64,000 nt of DNA from Eubacteriales bacterium. Lineage in GTDB: Bacteria > Bacillota > Clostridia > Peptostreptococcales > Anaerovoracaceae. A model generated the notes under the pieces. The model saw only the letters and a list, made by a program, of their open reading frames with translations, was not told where the DNA came from and did not search any database. Positions 18,362 through 28,676 of the stretch are shown here, in pieces. Where the stretch lies: positions 1 through 64,000 of the forward strand of contig JAQYMQ010000004.1 of the NCBI GenBank assembly GCA_028872475.1. Reading direction: 5' to 3'. The translations under genes and the position numbers were made by a program. Numbering within the stretch: position 1 is the first letter of the stretch; each line of letters opens with the position of its first letter.

Positions 18362-18643
18362 CTCTCTCCTCATATCTCCATCTATTTTTATATTACTAAT
18401 TATAAATAATAAATTTTCTAATATTTATTATTGTTACAATTCTATAATTTTTTATCCTACTAGAAATATCTATTTTCTTAAAATCCATTATCTAAAATCT
18501 ATCTATCATCTATCTATAATACTCACATATAGTTAATGTTTTTATATTCAATCATTATTCAGTGATAACAGTATTTTAGATTTTGATGATTTCATACTTT
18601 AATTACTTAATTAGATAATTATATAGTTTTAACTCAGTCTTGA

Positions 18644-21064
18644 CTAACTTCCTAAATAAACCCGTGTAGCTCCATCGCCGCCCTGATCATAAGGTGGTCT
18701 TTCAAATCGTTTTACATATGGATGAGTTTGTAGCATTTCATGAATACCCTTTTTTAGTATTCCTTCTCCCCTACCATGCACAACCATAACATCACCTATA
18801 CCTGCCAAAAGCGCATCATCTATATACTTAGAAACCTTATCAACTGCCTCTTCTAACCTTAAACCTCGCACGTCAACCTGAGTTTTAATAGACATCGTCT
18901 TATCTCTAGCTATAGTTCGTTTTTGAGCGTTACCATAAGAATTGGTTTTTGAAAGCTTTGCAATTTTTGCCTGAATATTTTTCTTATTAGATATACTGCC
19001 ATCCGCAACGAACTGCAAGTCAGTAGGTTTAGACTTAAGCTTCAAAATACCCACCTGTACACCAAACTCTCCTCTACTATCAAGAAGGGAAATAACCTGT
19101 CCTATCTGATCAATACTTAAAACTTTAACCCTATCTCCAATTTTAACTTTAGATATATCAAGTGGTTTTCTATTAGTATCTTTAATAACCGGTGGCGCAT
19201 TTTTCTTAACTTCCTTGACAATCTTTTCATCAAGTTTAGTTAATCGTCTTTCTTGCCACTGAATGTTTCCATTTTTTTGAAGATTTTTTACTTCTTTTTT
19301 AGCATCCTTTGCAAGCTTTCGTGCATCATCTAAAATTGCCCTAGCTTCTTCTTTTGCTTTAGCAATCAACTTATCATATTTGTCCTTTGCCGTCTTTTCT
19401 CGCCTTTCAAGCTCATCGCTTCTTTTCTTCATCAGGACATTCAACGCAATAGCTTCATCTCTTTCTTCTTCAGCATACTTTCTATCTTTTTCAATCTGTT
19501 CAAGCACATCTTGAAAAACAATATCGTTTGTATCTAAAAGCTCTTTTGAGTTAGCTATAATATCAACACCCAATCCCAATTTAGAAGCGATTTCAAAAGC
19601 TTGTGACTTACCAGCTACTCCAACTATCAATCTATATGTAGGACTTAATATATTAATATCAAATTCCATAGATGCATTTTCTACGCTATCAGTCTTAATC
19701 GCATATTTCTTTAACTCATTATAGTGAGTTGTAGCTACGACTTTAGCACCGTTTTCTTTCAAATATTCTAAGATTGCTATTGCTAGTGCAGCACCCTCTG
19801 TCGGATCTGTCCCAGCTCCAAGCTCGTCTAACAACACTAAGCTATTATTAGAAATATTATTAGTAATATACACTATATTTTTCATATGAGATGAAAAAGT
19901 AGATAAACTCTGTTCAATACTCTGTTCATCGCCTATATCTGCATAAATATCCTCAAAAACATTTATATTACTACTATCCCATGCCGGTATAAATAAGCCG
20001 CTCTGTGCCATTATTGTAAGAAGTCCTACTGTCTTAATAGTTACTGTCTTACCGCCGGTATTTGGACCTGTTACAACAAGAACATCATTTTTCTTACCAA
20101 GCTCAATATCTATTGGCACTGCTTTTTTTACATCCAGCAATGGATGTCTCGCTTTAACTAGGTTAATAATCCCTTGACTATTAATCTTAGGTGCACTTGC
20201 GTCCATGGATAATGCTAATTTTGCCTTTGACATAATCACATCTAAAGCGATTAATATATTTTGATTATTTATCAATATCTCTGCATGTTGAGATATCTGC
20301 ATAGAAATTTCTGCAAGAATTCTATCTATCTCCTTTTTCTCATCAATTTCTAATTCTCTCAATTGGTTATTTAAACTAACAATTTCCTGTGGTTCAATAA
20401 ATAAGGTCGCTCCTGACGAACTCTGGTCATGAACAATACCTTTAAATGATGATTTATATTCCAGTTTCACAGGTATTACATATCTACCTGCCCTCATTGT
20501 AACTATTTGATCTTGTAATTTATTTTGATTTGTAGTTGATGAAATAATCTTATTTAACTTTGTTTTAATACTGTCATTTTGCTTTAAAATATCTCTTCTA
20601 ATACTCCTAAGCTTTGCACTTGCTGTATCCTTTATTTCATCTTCCGTATCTGCTATATCATTGATTCTCTTTAATAACTGAGGTAGTGGTTCTAATACTT
20701 CAATAAGCGCATCTATAATTTTTAGTTCAGGTAAATCTGAACTCATAAACTTTTCAACATCCTTACAAACTGAAAGGTGATATCTAATATCAAATAACTG
20801 TAATAAATCTAGGCTTGCACCTTTTAATGTTCTTTTTAAATGATCATAGATGTCACGGAAGTTTCCAAGAGGAATGGCTTGCTTTTTTTGTAGCACAAGC
20901 AAGCCCTCAGCCGTTTCCGCCAAAGCCTCGCTCACCTGTGAAATGTCGGTAAACGGCTGCAGCTCAGCAATGACCTGGCGGGTCATTGCTGAGCATGCCT
21001 CCTCTGACAACATTTCAATAATCTTATCATACTCAAGAATCTTTAAAACCTTGCGTTCAATCAA
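18644..21064 (-). CDS. mutS2: Endonuclease MutS2
   Basis: An 806-residue MutS2 protein, in Firmicutes linked to anti-recombination and rescue of collided ribosomes. It has the coiled-coil/clamp region, Walker A GPNTGGKT near residue 336, Walker B LVLLDELGAGTDPTEG near 410, a lysine-rich coiled coil (about 510-625), a KOW-like SKVKIGDRVKVLS segment, and a C-terminal Smr nuclease domain (about 730-806) with DVRGLRLEEA and the HGRGEG motif. Translation starts at TTG with AGGAG 8 bases upstream. Confidence 0.97.
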   Translation of the reverse strand: MIERKVLKILEYDKIIEMLSEEACSAMTRQVIAELQPFTDISQVSEALAETAEGLLVLQKKQAIPLGNFRDIYDHLKRTLKGASLDLLQLFDIRYHLSVCKDVEKFMSSDLPELKIIDALIEVLEPLPQLLKRINDIADTEDEIKDTASAKLRSIRRDILKQNDSIKTKLNKIISSTTNQNKLQDQIVTMRAGRYVIPVKLEYKSSFKGIVHDQSSSGATLFIEPQEIVSLNNQLRELEIDEKKEIDRILAEISMQISQHAEILINNQNILIALDVIMSKAKLALSMDASAPKINSQGIINLVKARHPLLDVKKAVPIDIELGKKNDVLVVTGPNTGGKTVTIKTVGLLTIMAQSGLFIPAWDSSNINVFEDIYADIGDEQSIEQSLSTFSSHMKNIVYITNNISNNSLVLLDELGAGTDPTEGAALAIAILEYLKENGAKVVATTHYNELKKYAIKTDSVENASMEFDINILSPTYRLIVGVAGKSQAFEIASKLGLGVDIIANSKELLDTNDIVFQDVLEQIEKDRKYAEEERDEAIALNVLMKKRSDELERREKTAKDKYDKLIAKAKEEARAILDDARKLAKDAKKEVKNLQKNGNIQWQERRLTKLDEKIVKEVKKNAPPVIKDTNRKPLDISKVKIGDRVKVLSIDQIGQVISLLDSRGEFGVQVGILKLKSKPTDLQFVADGSISNKKNIQAKIAKLSKTNSYGNAQKRTIARDKTMSIKTQVDVRGLRLEEAVDKVSKYIDDALLAGIGDVMVVHGRGEGILKKGIHEMLQTHPYVKRFERPPYDQGGDGATRVYLGS

Positions 21065-21183
21065 AAACCAATCTCCTAAGCTATATAATTTATATTTTCT
21101 TCTAATATCTTTACGTTTGCATTAAAAGATAAACTGTGAGTTTTATCTTTTTTTACTTAACTATAAATTGATATCAGCTTATC

Positions 21184-21231
21184 ATCAATTCGTAAACTAT
21201 AAAACTTTCCCTTATGTTTATACGAATTGAT
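21184..21231. repeat. Perfect 11-bp inverted repeat downstream of zapA
   Basis: ATCAATTCGTA (21184-21194) is matched by TACGAATTGAT (21221-21231) with a 26-base loop. It lies in the zapA-mutS2 gap. No T tract follows, so it is not a clear terminator; it could be an mRNA end structure or a protein-binding site. A second A/T-rich hairpin (about 21124-21150, AAAGATAAA/TTTATCTTT) is next to it. Confidence 0.5.
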
Positions 21232-21255
21232 AATAATGAGTTTTAAAAATATAAA

Positions 21256-21810
21256 TTAAATGCTACCTCTTAATTTTTCAAGTTCACTCTTCATGCGAAC
21301 ATTTTCCATCTGTAAATCAAAGAAATTATTTTCAAGCTCTTTATATTTTTCTTCCATTTCTTTAATCTTTTCACCAGCTATCTTCTTCACCCTCTCATTG
21401 ATAGAATCCTGCCCACGCATTATCCTGTCAACTTCCTTTTCCTTAAGGTAAAGTTTATCCTGTAAATCTTCCTTCTGCTTAAGAATAGCCAAATTTTCAT
21501 CCTTATAATCCTGAAAATTCTTCTTAGCTTCATCCCAAAGCTGAATATAATGTTGAGTATCTCCTTCAAGTTGTTCAACAATCTTTTTATTTGCTTCAAA
21601 TTCATCCTTTAAAGAAAATAATTCATTAGCAATATTCACACTGGATAAAACCGCTAAGTAAGTCTGTGAAAATTTACCACCAACAGCCTCGTCAATTTCT
21701 CTCATCTTAGAATCAACCCAAGCCGCCACTTGAAGTATTCTCTCTTGTGACTCTTTTCCTGATATAGTGTATTCCTGATCAAAGATATTAATTTTAACCC
21801 TATTACTCAT
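21256..21810 (-). CDS. zapA: Cell division protein ZapA
   Basis: A 184-residue ZapA, the FtsZ-ring-associated protein that bundles FtsZ filaments. The N-terminal globular head (about residues 1-75) has VKINIFDQEYTISGKE and YLAVLSSVNIANELFSLKDE. The rest is a long, charged coiled coil (about 60-180), longer than in the short gamma-proteobacterial forms but usual in Firmicutes. GGGAG lies 7 bases before the ATG. It follows pheT by 14 bp, as often seen in Clostridia, where zapA lies between pheT and mutS2. Confidence 0.93.
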   Translation of the reverse strand: MSNRVKINIFDQEYTISGKESQERILQVAAWVDSKMREIDEAVGGKFSQTYLAVLSSVNIANELFSLKDEFEANKKIVEQLEGDTQHYIQLWDEAKKNFQDYKDENLAILKQKEDLQDKLYLKEKEVDRIMRGQDSINERVKKIAGEKIKEMEEKYKELENNFFDLQMENVRMKSELEKLRGSI

Positions 21811-21824
21811 ATCAAATCTCCCGA

Positions 21825-24398
21825 TTAACTATCTCTCAAAACTGCACCTATTTTTGACTTAATATCATCAAGAATTTCACTGTGTACAGCTTCAGTTTCA
21901 GCATCTGTAAGTGTCTTTTGAGCATGTCTGTAAGTAAGAGAAATCGCAACACTCTTTTTGCCTTCTCCTACCTGAACACCTCTATAAACATCGAATAATT
22001 CAGCCTTTTCTAAAATGTCATTTTTATGTGAATTAATTATTGCTAAAATATCTCCAACTTTAACATCTTCGTCAACAAGTAACGCTATATCTCTTGAAGT
22101 AGCGGGATATTTAGGCAGTGGAGAATAATGTATAGTTCTGTCTGCAAATTCAAGCATTAAATCAAACAATAATTCACAACAGTATACTCTTGTCGAAATA
22201 CCAAACTTTTTAGATACGTCAGGATGCACTTCTCCCATAATACCAAGTTCAATAAAATCATCTTCATATTCGTCTATAGTATTAATCAGTTCTGTCAATA
22301 TCGCAATTTGAGTCTCATCCCTCTCGCCAGGCTGATTTTCTAAAGTTTCCTTAACTTGCACTATTCGCTCAATTTTCTCTGATTTTTCTGATTCACAATC
22401 AAGCAATATTCTTGCACATCTACCTGGATGATAAACTCCATAATCACTTTCGGCTTCAAAAGTTAAACCTGTAATACCAATACTTTCAAATAACTCTTCA
22501 ACCATTCCCTTAAGAGTGAAGAAGTCTTCATCTTCGCCATATAACCCAACAGAAACGTGATATGATTCATATGGTAATAACTCAGATTCTGTCATCTTAG
22601 GTGTATACGTCTTTCCAAATTCAAAAGCTCTTACACTTGGTATATTTCTTGAGAAGTTTCTTCCAAGAACATCTAGCATTCCCGGTGTAATAACCGTTCT
22701 CATAGCTGCTGTATCTTCACCCATTGGATTAATAAGCTTAACAGTCTCTCTTTCCCAAGAATCTTCACTAATGCCTGTATCATCTAAAATCTTATCATTA
22801 GTAAATGAGAACGTCATGATTTCATTTGCACCCATTGCACAAAGTACATCTCTAACCTTTTCTCTTAATTTCCAACTATCAGAAACTTCAGACTTTGTTG
22901 CGGTAGACGGAATAGTCATAGGAATCTTATCGTATCCGTAAATTCTTGCAACTTCTTCAACAATATCTACTTCAATCTCAATATCTCTTCTAACGGTTAA
23001 CGGCGTAACTATTAACTCATCGCCTTCTCCATCAACCTTCATCTCCAATTTTTCAAGAATTGCAATCATTTCTTCTCTAGTTAAATCAATGCCAATCAGA
23101 CTGTTAATCTTGCTAACCCTTGCCTTTACAGGTGTAGCTACCTCAGGATTTTTATAAATATCAATATAATATTCTTCAACCTTGCCACAACCTAGCTCTT
23201 CTACTAGCTTGCAAACTCTAAGCATAGCATCTTCACATAAATTAGGATCAATACCTTTTTCGTATCTTGAAGAAGATTCTGTTCTCTTTCCTAACCTCTT
23301 TGATGTCTTTCTAATATTATCTTCATCAAAATTAGCAATCTCTAACACCATAGTAGTTGTGTCATCTGTAATTTCAGAATTAAGTCCACCCATGATTCCC
23401 GCTAATGCAACAGCTCTGTTTGCGTCATTAATCATAAGTACTTCTTCATCAAGCTGCATTTCTTTGCCATCCAAAGTCACAAATACATCGCCAGCCTTTG
23501 CTGTATCAACTATAATCTTATTGCCTTGAATCTGTTCAAAATCAAACGCATGCAATGGCTGACCGTATTCAAGCATTACAAAGTTGGTAATATCAACAAT
23601 ATTGTTTATAGGTCTTACACCTACAGACATAAGTCTCTTTTGTAACCACCAAGGAGATTGCTCAATCTTAACATCCTTGATAACTCTAGCCATATATCTC
23701 TTACAAAAATCAGATTTTACTTCAACTTCAATCTCTGAACCTACATTCTTACTGTCTGTCTTTGCCGCTAAAGCTGGATATACCATCTTTCTATCGAAAG
23801 TTGCCATAGTTTCTCTAGCCATACCTGTCATTGAAAGACAATCCGGTCTATTTGGTGTAATTTCAAAGTCTATCTGATAATCACCTAACCCCATAGCTGA
23901 TACGACATCTTCACCTATATTGTTATCAAATTCTACCGGTAAAAGCCAAATGCCCCCCTTAGAATTTAAAGGAACAACACTGTCTGAATAACCTAATTCT
24001 TCCGGCGAACAAATCATACCATTTGACAATACGCCCCTTAGTTCTCCCTTATTTATCTTAACACCGCCTTCAACCTTAGGTTGTCCATGTAATGGTCCTG
24101 GAATTGTACTCCCATCTAACGCAACCGGAACAATAGCTCCCTCATATACATTTGTAGCTCCTGTTACAATTTGAACAACTTCTGATCCGATATTAATCTG
24201 ACAAACTACAAGCTTATCAGCATTTGGATGTCTTTCTATCTTTTCAATCTTACCTATCTTAACCCCATCAATGCCTTGAACAAGTTCTTCACAAGTTTCT
24301 AAATTTGAACCAGATAGAATCATCTTATCGCAAAATTCTTTTGCACTAATATTATCTAAATTTATATAATCTTTTAACCATTCGTATGATACTAACAT
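21825..24398 (-). CDS. pheT: Phenylalanyl-tRNA synthetase beta subunit
   Basis: The beta chain of the alpha2-beta2 synthetase that charges tRNA-Phe. Domains in order: tRNA-binding OB fold (about residues 40-155, HPNADKLVVCQINIG), B3/B4 editing domain (about 205-385), B5, the catalytic-like core (DIEIEVDIVEEVARIYGYDKIP), and the C-terminal ferredoxin-like anticodon-binding domain (last 95 residues). At 857 residues it is longer than the usual 790-810. Part of the excess is an acidic, helical insertion at about 669-715, between YHPGRCARILLDC and IELGIMGEVHP. The start has GGGAGGGG upstream. Confidence 0.97.
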   Translation of the reverse strand: MLVSYEWLKDYINLDNISAKEFCDKMILSGSNLETCEELVQGIDGVKIGKIEKIERHPNADKLVVCQINIGSEVVQIVTGATNVYEGAIVPVALDGSTIPGPLHGQPKVEGGVKINKGELRGVLSNGMICSPEELGYSDSVVPLNSKGGIWLLPVEFDNNIGEDVVSAMGLGDYQIDFEITPNRPDCLSMTGMARETMATFDRKMVYPALAAKTDSKNVGSEIEVEVKSDFCKRYMARVIKDVKIEQSPWWLQKRLMSVGVRPINNIVDITNFVMLEYGQPLHAFDFEQIQGNKIIVDTAKAGDVFVTLDGKEMQLDEEVLMINDANRAVALAGIMGGLNSEITDDTTTMVLEIANFDEDNIRKTSKRLGKRTESSSRYEKGIDPNLCEDAMLRVCKLVEELGCGKVEEYYIDIYKNPEVATPVKARVSKINSLIGIDLTREEMIAILEKLEMKVDGEGDELIVTPLTVRRDIEIEVDIVEEVARIYGYDKIPMTIPSTATKSEVSDSWKLREKVRDVLCAMGANEIMTFSFTNDKILDDTGISEDSWERETVKLINPMGEDTAAMRTVITPGMLDVLGRNFSRNIPSVRAFEFGKTYTPKMTESELLPYESYHVSVGLYGEDEDFFTLKGMVEELFESIGITGLTFEAESDYGVYHPGRCARILLDCESEKSEKIERIVQVKETLENQPGERDETQIAILTELINTIDEYEDDFIELGIMGEVHPDVSKKFGISTRVYCCELLFDLMLEFADRTIHYSPLPKYPATSRDIALLVDEDVKVGDILAIINSHKNDILEKAELFDVYRGVQVGEGKKSVAISLTYRHAQKTLTDAETEAVHSEILDDIKSKIGAVLRDS

Positions 24399-24412
24399 TT
24401 TATTCCCCTCCC

Positions 24413-25435
24413 CTATTTAAATTGCTCGATAAATCTCATATCGTTTTCATAGAGAAGTCTAATATCTTCTATGCCGTATTTAAGCATAGCTATTCTTTCA
24501 ACTCCCATACCTACAGCAAAACCGGTATATTTGCTTGTATCTATACCTCCGGCTTTATGAACATTCGGATGTGTCATACCACAACCCAATATCTCTATCC
24601 AACCGCTTCCCTTACAAACATTACATCCGCTACCTCCACAATTAAAGCAAGATACATCCATTTCAGCACTAGGCTCTGTAAATGGGAAATGATGCGGTCT
24701 GAAATTTGTCTTAGTATCAGGTCCAAATAACTGCTTTGCCATATAATCAAGAGTCCCCTTTAAATCAGACATTTTAATATCTTCGCCAATAACCATCATT
24801 TCAACCTGATGGAATGTATGTGAATGTGTAGCATCCGGAGTATCGCATCTATAACATCTTCCTGGAATTACAATCTTATATGGCAGCTCCAATTCATGTT
24901 CAGCTCTTACTTCAGCTGAAGATGTATGTGGTCTTAATACGGTATTTTCGTCCACATAAAATGTATCTGTCATATCTCTTGCAGGATGTGTTTCCGGTGA
25001 ATTTAATGCATCGAAAGTATTCCATACAGTATCAATATCTGGGCCTTCATAAATCGTATATCCCATTGATTTAAAGATACCAGTAATCTCTTCAATAACT
25101 AAAGTAACCGGATGCTTTACGCCAATCTTCACCTTTTTACCTGGCTCTGTCACATCTATAGTTTCCTTCTTAAAAGTAAGTTCTCTTTCTTTTTGATACA
25201 GCTCACTGCTCTTGTTTTCAATAAGAGTTTCTATCTGTCCTCTAACTTCATTAATTACAGTAAAAGCAGCCTTCTTCTCTTCCGGAGAAACCTTACCTAA
25301 ACTTTTACTAATAGAGTTAATCTCTCCCTTTTTGCCCAAAAAACTTATCTTTATATTTTTTATATTTTCCATAGTTGAAGCAGACTCTATAGCACTCTTC
25401 GCTTCACTAAGTATATTCTCTAATTTTTCCTTCAT
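24413..25435 (-). CDS. pheS: Phenylalanyl-tRNA synthetase alpha subunit
   Basis: A 340-residue class II synthetase subunit. It has the N-terminal coiled coil (about residues 1-85), motif 2 HTSSAEVRAE and RCYRCDTPDATHSHTFHQVE, and the motif 3 region GFAVGMGVERIAMLKYGI, ending with NDMRFIEQF. It forms the catalytic site for phenylalanine activation and pairs with PheT encoded 14 bp downstream. No T-box leader is visible upstream; the gene begins 4 bp after the methyltransferase stop, so expression probably comes from that promoter. Confidence 0.97.
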   Translation of the reverse strand: MKEKLENILSEAKSAIESASTMENIKNIKISFLGKKGEINSISKSLGKVSPEEKKAAFTVINEVRGQIETLIENKSSELYQKERELTFKKETIDVTEPGKKVKIGVKHPVTLVIEEITGIFKSMGYTIYEGPDIDTVWNTFDALNSPETHPARDMTDTFYVDENTVLRPHTSSAEVRAEHELELPYKIVIPGRCYRCDTPDATHSHTFHQVEMMVIGEDIKMSDLKGTLDYMAKQLFGPDTKTNFRPHHFPFTEPSAEMDVSCFNCGGSGCNVCKGSGWIEILGCGMTHPNVHKAGGIDTSKYTGFAVGMGVERIAMLKYGIEDIRLLYENDMRFIEQFK

Positions 25436-25439
25436 TACC

Positions 25440-26219
25440 TTAAAACCCCTCTTTATTATTTCGTTGACAATACATCAGTATACCCGCAGCCACAGCTACA
25501 TTAAGTGACTCGATCTCACCATCCATAGGTATACTTACCTTCATCTGTGCATAATCTATAAAAGTTTGACTCACTCCATCACCTTCGCTGCCCAAAATTA
25601 AAGCTGTATTCCTACCAATCTTACTTTCGAAGCAATTTTCGCCGTCCATATCGGTTACAATAACTCTTTTGTTTGCAGCTTGTAGAATTTCCAATGTTTC
25701 CTTTTCGTCCTCGGCAAAATAAAAATTCATTCGTCCAACACTTGAAGTAGCTGACCTTACAACTTTTGGCGAAAAGATATCAACATTTCCCTTTACCACA
25801 ATAATGTCTTTAATACCTGCCGCTTCAGCTGTCCTAATTATTGTACCAACATTGCCTGGATCCTGCAGTCTATCTAAGACCAACACATTCGCATCATCCA
25901 CTGATATACTTTTAATAAATTCTTCTCGCTCTAACAGCTCTTTTTCGACTATTGCTAAAATACCTTGACTGTTTTCAGTCTGGGCAAGCTTATTAAAAAG
26001 CTCGCCCATCATAAAGACTTTATCATCTACATCATAATCCGTCCTACCTTTAAAATCCGGATCAATAATTAAAGTTTTCACATTATTGTATTTACATGCT
26101 TCATCTACAAACTTTGCACCCTCGACAATATAAAGTCCTAGCTTATCCCTATATTTCTTATTAGCTAAACTTGATGCAATCTTAAATATTTTATTGTCTT
26201 TTGATGTTATTAGTTTCAT
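25440..26219 (-). CDS. SpoU/TrmH-family RNA 2'-O-methyltransferase
   Basis: A 259-residue SPOUT enzyme. The N-terminal substrate-binding domain is about residues 1-90. The knotted SAM domain has LDRLQDPGNVGTIIRTAEAA (motif 1, near 119), LILGSEGDGVS (motif 2, near 209) and SIPMDGEIESLNVAVAAGIL (motif 3, near 229). It probably methylates a ribose in rRNA or tRNA; the exact position cannot be told. The position directly upstream of pheST is common in Clostridia. Confidence 0.93.
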   Translation of the reverse strand: MKLITSKDNKIFKIASSLANKKYRDKLGLYIVEGAKFVDEACKYNNVKTLIIDPDFKGRTDYDVDDKVFMMGELFNKLAQTENSQGILAIVEKELLEREEFIKSISVDDANVLVLDRLQDPGNVGTIIRTAEAAGIKDIIVVKGNVDIFSPKVVRSATSSVGRMNFYFAEDEKETLEILQAANKRVIVTDMDGENCFESKIGRNTALILGSEGDGVSQTFIDYAQMKVSIPMDGEIESLNVAVAAGILMYCQRNNKEGF

Positions 26220-26240
26220 ATTTCCCCTATATAAATAGAC

Positions 26241-26267
26241 ATAGAGCCGGCGATATACCGACTCTAT
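26241..26267 (-). terminator. Hairpin after ftsZ
   Basis: In the minus-strand transcript AUAGAGUCGG and CCGGCUCUAU form a 10-bp stem with one U-G pair and a 7-base loop, 11 bp after the ftsZ stop. On the plus strand the same position is a C-A mismatch, so selection is on this strand. The U tract is poor (GUCUAUUUAU), so read-through into the methyltransferase gene is likely. Confidence 0.55.
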
Positions 26268-26278
26268 CTAAAGTTTTC

Positions 26279-27367
26279 TTATTTTAGAAATGATGGAATA
26301 TTGAACTTTACATTTTCTAAATCTTCAATTGATTTGGCAATACTTCCTTCTTCAGCTTCCTCGGTAGGTTTTTGCTCAACTTGTTCTACTCTAATTGGTT
26401 GTCTATTGTCGAAGCCTGTGGCTATTACCGTTACTCTCAACTTATCTTCTAGAGATTCATCAATAGTCATACCGTAAATCATTGACACATCTTCTGCTGC
26501 AATATCATTTATGTAATTACCTACTTCACTCCACTCTTTCAAGCCTATGTCATAACCACCAGCGATATTTAATAATACTGCCTGAGCACCCTCGATACTT
26601 GTTTCAAGAAGTGGACTTGCAACCGCATTCTTAATTGCCTGTTGTACTCTATCTTCACCGGATGCAATACCGATACCCATATGAGCAACACCTCTATTTT
26701 TTAGAGTTGACTGGATATCAGCAAAGTCTAAGTTAATATAATCATTGTTGCTAATTAGCTCTGTAATAGCCTGAACACCCTGTTTTAAAATTTCATCAGC
26801 CATCTTTAGAGCTTCAATCATAGTCAAATCTTTATCTGCAATATCTAAAAGTCTATCATTAGACACAACAACAATCGCATCCACAAATTTCTTTAAGAAC
26901 TTGATACCCTGATCAGCATATTCTCTTCTTCTCTTACCTTCAAATGAAAATGGCTTAGTAACAACTGCAACAGTAAGAATTCCTAATTCTTTAGCAATTT
27001 TTGCTATAACAGGAATTGAACCAGTGCCTGTTCCGCCACCCATTCCTGCTGTTACAAATACCATGTCAGCACCATCTAAAAGCTTAGTAATTTCTTCAAC
27101 ATTTTCTTCTGCAGATTTCTGACCAACTTCTGGATTACCACCTGCGCCTAAACCTTTTGTAAGTTTTGCTCCAATTTGAAGTTTACACTCAGCCTTACAT
27201 GCATCTAAATCTTGCTTATCAGTATTTACAGCAACAAAATTTACGTTTTTAATACCACTATCAATCATTCTATTGACAGCATTGCAACCGCCGCCACCAG
27301 TTCCAACAACAATAATTTTTGCTTTTCCTTCTGTTTCTACTTCAAACTCTAAAAAGTTTTCGCTCAT
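26279..27367 (-). CDS. ftsZ: Cell division protein FtsZ
   Basis: The tubulin-like GTPase that forms the division ring. The 362-residue protein has [15 protein letters not shown] near residue 21, the G-box [16 protein letters not shown] near 110, the T7 loop [13 protein letters not shown] near 213, a short acidic linker ([15 protein letters not shown]) and the conserved C-terminal peptide ending [13 protein letters not shown], the docking site for FtsA, SepF and ZapA-type partners. GGAGG lies 8 bases before the ATG. A separate promoter is visible upstream. Confidence 0.98.
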   Translation of the reverse strand: MSENFLEFEVETEGKAKIIVVGTGGGGCNAVNRMIDSGIKNVNFVAVNTDKQDLDACKAECKLQIGAKLTKGLGAGGNPEVGQKSAEENVEEITKLLDGADMVFVTAGMGGGTGTGSIPVIAKIAKELGILTVAVVTKPFSFEGKRRREYADQGIKFLKKFVDAIVVVSNDRLLDIADKDLTMIEALKMADEILKQGVQAITELISNNDYINLDFADIQSTLKNRGVAHMGIGIASGEDRVQQAIKNAVASPLLETSIEGAQAVLLNIAGGYDIGLKEWSEVGNYINDIAAEDVSMIYGMTIDESLEDKLRVTVIATGFDNRQPIRVEQVEQKPTEEAEEGSIAKSIEDLENVKFNIPSFLK

Positions 27368-27463
27368 TGGTCATTCCTCCAAAATATAAATATAAAATCT
27401 ACGTAGTTTACAGTAAATAATTTCTTGTTTTCATTTTGTTTATAGCACTTTACTATCTCTGTA

Positions 27464-27492
27464 ATTATATCACAACTGTTGAAATTAGTTAA
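27464..27492 (-). promoter_or_regulatory. Promoter of ftsZ
   Basis: Minus strand: TTAACT (27487-27492), 17-bp spacer, TATAAT (27464-27469) with an upstream TG (TGATATAAT), i.e. an extended -10 element. The predicted start gives a leader of about 90 nt. Confidence 0.65.
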
Positions 27493-27503
27493 TTATTTTG
27501 ACT

Positions 27504-28523
27504 TTATTTTTTATCTAACTTTGCATTTTCAAGTGCAGATAACTCATCTGCTACTTCAATAATATGTTTTACGTCTTCATATCTTGTATTGCGTGTTTTT
27601 GAACCCAAACTACATATTAAAAATTCTCTATCGTTAGATTTATACAATACAACAATATTGTACTCTTCATTTAGGGATCCCGTTTTAATACCCGTAACAT
27701 TTTTATTGTAATATTTTGATTTTTTATTTAAAAATTCATTCGTGTTTTTCCAACTTTCCTCACTTTTATCCGGCAATATAGCAGTATATTTTCCTTGCGA
27801 CACAATGTTTCTAAACCATTTCTTCTTTAGTAATTTTTTTGACACTTTCTTTAAATCACTAACTGAGGTAACAGCTTTTTTGTCATATCCACTTGGGTCA
27901 TGCAACACCGTATCACTATATTTCTTCTCTTTTAAATAATCATTTAGCCCTTCTACAAAAGCATCAATCCTATCCTCTGTAGTTTTCGCTTTTTTATCTA
28001 ATTTACCACCTACATAATCAGCTAACGCATACGCAGCATCATTACCAGACGGCACAAGCATTGCTGCAAACAAATTCTCAGCTGTGTACTCTTTCTTTTC
28101 TATATTTGCAACAGATGATCCCTCTTTTATAAGCTTAGAAAAATCATCATCTACTTTTATTACTTCATCTAATTTTACATGTTCATCAGCAAATTCTATA
28201 ACAAAAAGTTTTGCTAAACTAGCAGGTAAAATCTCATCTTCTGAATTCTTACTAGCTATAATATTATCATCTTTCATATCCATCAAAATTAACGATTTAG
28301 CATCATAGCCAGAGACTTTAGATATTGGCTTGAACAGTGGCTCCAAAGTATTTTTAGCTAGATTATCAACAATATTCATTTTATCTATAATGTGCAATGT
28401 ACTAGCTATAGCAATAATCAACAATATAAACATTAGTATAAAAAATCTCTTTTTATACCTTCTCCTTCTTCTGTATTTATAAGCTGAATTTTTGTTTCTA
28501 TGTCTATTTTTTTGTCTTTCCAT
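27504..28523 (-). CDS. D-alanyl-D-alanine carboxypeptidase (S11, DacA-like)
   Basis: A 339-residue low-molecular-weight penicillin-binding protein that trims the terminal D-Ala from peptidoglycan stem peptides. A very basic N-terminus is followed by one membrane anchor (about residues 27-45). The catalytic triad motifs are SLAK (Ser102, Lys105), SGN (159-161) and KTGS (280-283). There is no C-terminal amphipathic anchor as in DacA of E. coli; the protein is held by its N-terminus. Its gene precedes ftsZ. Confidence 0.92.
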   Translation of the reverse strand: MERQKNRHRNKNSAYKYRRRRRYKKRFFILMFILLIIAIASTLHIIDKMNIVDNLAKNTLEPLFKPISKVSGYDAKSLILMDMKDDNIIASKNSEDEILPASLAKLFVIEFADEHVKLDEVIKVDDDFSKLIKEGSSVANIEKKEYTAENLFAAMLVPSGNDAAYALADYVGGKLDKKAKTTEDRIDAFVEGLNDYLKEKKYSDTVLHDPSGYDKKAVTSVSDLKKVSKKLLKKKWFRNIVSQGKYTAILPDKSEESWKNTNEFLNKKSKYYNKNVTGIKTGSLNEEYNIVVLYKSNDREFLICSLGSKTRNTRYEDVKHIIEVADELSALENAKLDKK

Positions 28524-28588
28524 CCTTTACCCTCATAAGCTTCAACCCTAAAATTGAATACAACTGTTCACCTGTATAATATACCATA

Positions 28589-28623
28589 AATCAAAATCAC
28601 TCGTAAAACTAGCGGTTTTGATT
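28589..28623. repeat. 8-bp inverted repeat upstream of the carboxypeptidase gene
   Basis: AATCAAAA (28589-28596) pairs with TTTTGATT (28616-28623) around a 19-base loop, between the lipoprotein terminator and the carboxypeptidase start. It could be an operator or a weak hairpin; no assignment is possible. Confidence 0.35.
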
Positions 28624-28626
28624 ATA

Positions 28627-28660
28627 CAAAAAATATAGCACCACCAAAGTGATGCTATAT
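28627..28660 (-). terminator. Intrinsic terminator after the trigger-factor-like lipoprotein gene
   Basis: Minus strand: ATATAGCATCAC and GGTGCTATAT-type arms (28649-28660 and 28633-28644) make a 12-bp stem with one U-G pair and a 4-base loop, followed directly by TTTTTTG. It starts 17 bp after the stop codon. Confidence 0.85.
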
Positions 28661-28676
28661 ATCAATAACTTAGTCT

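Noticed and set aside
18374..25440. T-box leader for argS or pheST
   Set aside because: I looked for the GGTGGTACCGCG-type motif and a following terminator upstream of both and found neither.
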